Positions 12,115-13,551 of a DNA stretch of 13,551 nt are shown piece after piece. The notes beneath the pieces were generated by a model. The model saw only the letters and a program-made list of their open reading frames with translations, made no database searches and had not been told where the DNA came from. The translations under genes and the position numbers were made by a program. Source of the DNA: Caryophanales bacterium UBA1737 (GTDB taxonomy: Bacteria; Bacillota_I; Bacilli_A; ML615J-28; CAG-313); assembly GCA_002315915.1 (NCBI GenBank), contig DCIB01000020.1:1-13551 (forward strand), in the 5' to 3' direction. Numbering within the stretch: the stretch's first letter is position 1; every line of letters starts with the position of its first letter.

Positions 12115-12139
12115 AAAACCGATATATTTCTTCGGTTTT
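12115..12139 (+). terminator. Leader hairpin, possible terminator or attenuator
   Basis: AAAACCGA (12115-12122) pairs with TCGGTTTT (12132-12139) around a 9-nt loop. The tail is AATTATTTT, a weak T run. It lies between the promoter-like site and the portal ATG, so it could be a 5' leader structure or stop transcription arriving from upstream. Confidence 0.5.
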
Positions 12140-12166
12140 AATTATTTTAAATAAATTAGAGAGAAT

Positions 12167-13551
12167 ATGAAAAGAGAAGATAATGTATTTCAGAAGATGT
12201 TTGGAACTTCTGCTTTTGGGAATGGAAAAATACCACCTCTTCGTACTAATGTTTATAATACTGGGAATCGTGGTTATTCACCTATAGGGCATACTAGTTC
12301 TAGAATTTTTGATATGGATAGAAAGTCACCACTATTAGGAAATTATTCTCCATCTAATCGTTTAAGTTCTTGGTATGAGAAATTGTCAGAGTTAAGGGGT
12401 TATCAGTTGTTGGATATTTCGAAATTAGCGGTAAACTTTTTTGCGGATTATGTTATTAACTTTTTGACAGATGACTCTAATTCACAGCAGATATGTACGA
12501 TTTTAGATGATGATGGTAATACTAATGAACAGGTATCTGAGCGTATTAATAATATTTTAACGAAAGATATTAAGATATTTGATTATATTAAGGATCATAT
12601 TCAGGATTATATTTACTATGGTGGTTATTTTAGTATGCTTCAAAATACTAGAGATGATGAAGGACATTTAAAATTTAGAATAGAAGAACTTAATGATCCG
12701 ATAGCAGTTGTAGTTAAGAAGAAGCGTAATAAAGATGGTCAGATGGAAGAGAAATTTTTAGCTAAGGGAGATGACAATACTATATATGAGATAGATAAAA
12801 CAGAAATGATCTACTTAGCTTCTAATAATCTACGTTTGGTTAATGATTTAAGAGAAGATTTTAATAATAAAGATCTTAAATATACTAAGCCAAAAGAAGG
12901 ACAAGGAAGTAATAGAGAAAAAGTATTAAAGAAGGAATCTTACTCTGCTAATGAACCTTTATTTTATAGTTTAATATTAAAAGTAAAGGAATTAGTAATA
13001 AAAGAGCTCCTAGTATCTTTGATTAGTCTTAGAGATTTAGCTTCAGTACAGATATTTTTATTACAGTTTGATAAATCTATACCACTAGAATCAGCTAATG
13101 AATTATGTCATAAAGCAACTAAATTAGCTAATAATACTAATGAATTATCGTCATTTCTTACTTCACAATTTGATGTAGTTAGTTTTATAGAGAACACTTT
13201 AACACAGTCTGCTAAATTTATACCAGATTATAATAGTACTCTTGGTGGTAAAAATACGATGTTACCATTAGATAAACTGAGTGATAAACTAATTGATATA
13301 TTACAGACAGTAGATCAATGTAAGAATAATGTTTTAGGTCCTCTTGGATTACCTGCTACATTAATGGATTCTACCTCAGGTTCAAAATGGCAGGTATTAC
13401 AACAATCTGAAAGAGCTAATAGTAGGGTAGCTGCATTTATGGCTGGTATTAAAGACTCAGTAACAAATTTGGTATGTACATTATATAAAGTATTGTATGA
13501 TGATGAGTTAGATCCTAGTTTGATAAAATTACATATCTGCGAAAAGACAAG
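12167..13551 (+). CDS. Phage portal protein, T4-like type (partial at window end)
   Basis: The frame is open from the ATG at 12167 to the window end: 461 codons, with the C-terminus missing. The portal protein forms the ring at the capsid vertex through which DNA enters and leaves and to which the tail attaches. The layout fits tailed-phage portals. An N-terminal wing region with LDISKLAVNFFADYVINFL begins near 82, and an IYYGGYFSML stretch near 149 leads into a beta-rich part (IEELNDPIAVVVKKKR, KTEMIYLASNNLRLV). A long helical part FDKSIPLESANELCHKATK follows, then a linker with FIPDYNSTLGGKNTMLPLDKLS. The GPLGLPATLMDSTSGSKWQVLQQSERAN block (abbreviated here; around 390-415) matches the usual 'lg.P..l....gs......qse' portal region. 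The leader TTAGAGAGAAT before the ATG is weakly Shine-Dalgarno-like. It is probably the first gene of a virion-structure operon continuing to the right. Confidence 0.75.
   Translation, partial: MKREDNVFQKMFGTSAFGNGKIPPLRTNVYNTGNRGYSPIGHTSSRIFDMDRKSPLLGNYSPSNRLSSWYEKLSELRGYQLLDISKLAVNFFADYVINFLTDDSNSQQICTILDDDGNTNEQVSERINNILTKDIKIFDYIKDHIQDYIYYGGYFSMLQNTRDDEGHLKFRIEELNDPIAVVVKKKRNKDGQMEEKFLAKGDDNTIYEIDKTEMIYLASNNLRLVNDLREDFNNKDLKYTKPKEGQGSNREKVLKKESYSANEPLFYSLILKVKELVIKELLVSLISLRDLASVQIFLLQFDKSIPLESANELCHKATKLANNTNELSSFLTSQFDVVSFIENTLTQSAKFIPDYNSTLGGKNTMLPLDKLSDKLIDILQTVDQCKNNVLGPLGLPATLMDSTSGSKWQVLQQSERANSRVAAFMAGIKDSVTNLVCTLYKVLYDDELDPSLIKLHICEKT

Noticed and set aside
1..13551. CRISPR array, insertion sequence or integrase
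   Set aside because: No regular repeat-spacer pattern, transposase or recombinase motif was found on either strand.

Overview
The window is very AT-rich and densely packed, with short operons on both strands, many overlapping start/stop codons and almost no recognisable housekeeping genes. The right-hand end carries the first 461 codons of what looks like a tailed-phage portal protein. A peptidyl-tRNA hydrolase, a tRNA-Ser, an SF2-type helicase and many small unknown proteins lie to its left. I read this as part of a large tailed-phage genome (or prophage). A Bacteroidota host is suggested by the lipoprotein with a Ser-Cys lipobox followed by charged residues, and by A-rich leaders with almost no Shine-Dalgarno sequences. 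The standard code appears to apply: TAA, TGA and one TAG are used as stops. Host and phage identity are inference.

Layout: (1) 28-1432 (+) is a tight operon of a 47-aa aromatic protein, a Pth2-type peptidyl-tRNA hydrolase, a small S24/S26-like peptidase and a lipoprotein. It is followed by a possible pseudoknot, tRNA-Ser(GCU) at 1501-1587, and an acidic 115-aa protein whose ATG lies 2 nt after the tRNA. (2) 1968-3241 (-) and 3314-4146 (+) are two divergent pairs of unknown genes with facing promoter-like motifs. (3) 4209-6380 (-) is a locally GC-richer cluster of five consecutive membrane proteins: four of 57-83 aa and one N-anchored 343-aa protein. (4) 6444-7091 (-) and 7199-7585 (+) are divergent unknown genes. 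(5) 7624-9011 (-) is a four-gene overlapping operon whose first two genes encode membrane proteins. (6) 9142-11148 (-) is the helicase-like protein. (7) 11149-11770 has no convincing gene but is rich in inverted repeats, and a 12-bp inverted repeat brackets 539 nt of it; it is a candidate large structured RNA. (8) A 55-aa membrane protein (11771-11938, -), three 41-bp-spaced imperfect repeats, a promoter-like site and a hairpin lead into the portal gene.

Two signals link the separate operons. A motif close to CCTTATATATG lies about 19-26 nt before the first start codon of five transcription units and abuts a sixth. A C-terminal peptide LDFLFGK, placed just after a hydrophobic segment, occurs in two membrane proteins from different operons with different codons. 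Together with the membrane-protein clusters these suggest a membrane-associated phage module that I cannot match to a described system. The structured 539-nt region is the other main candidate for something new.
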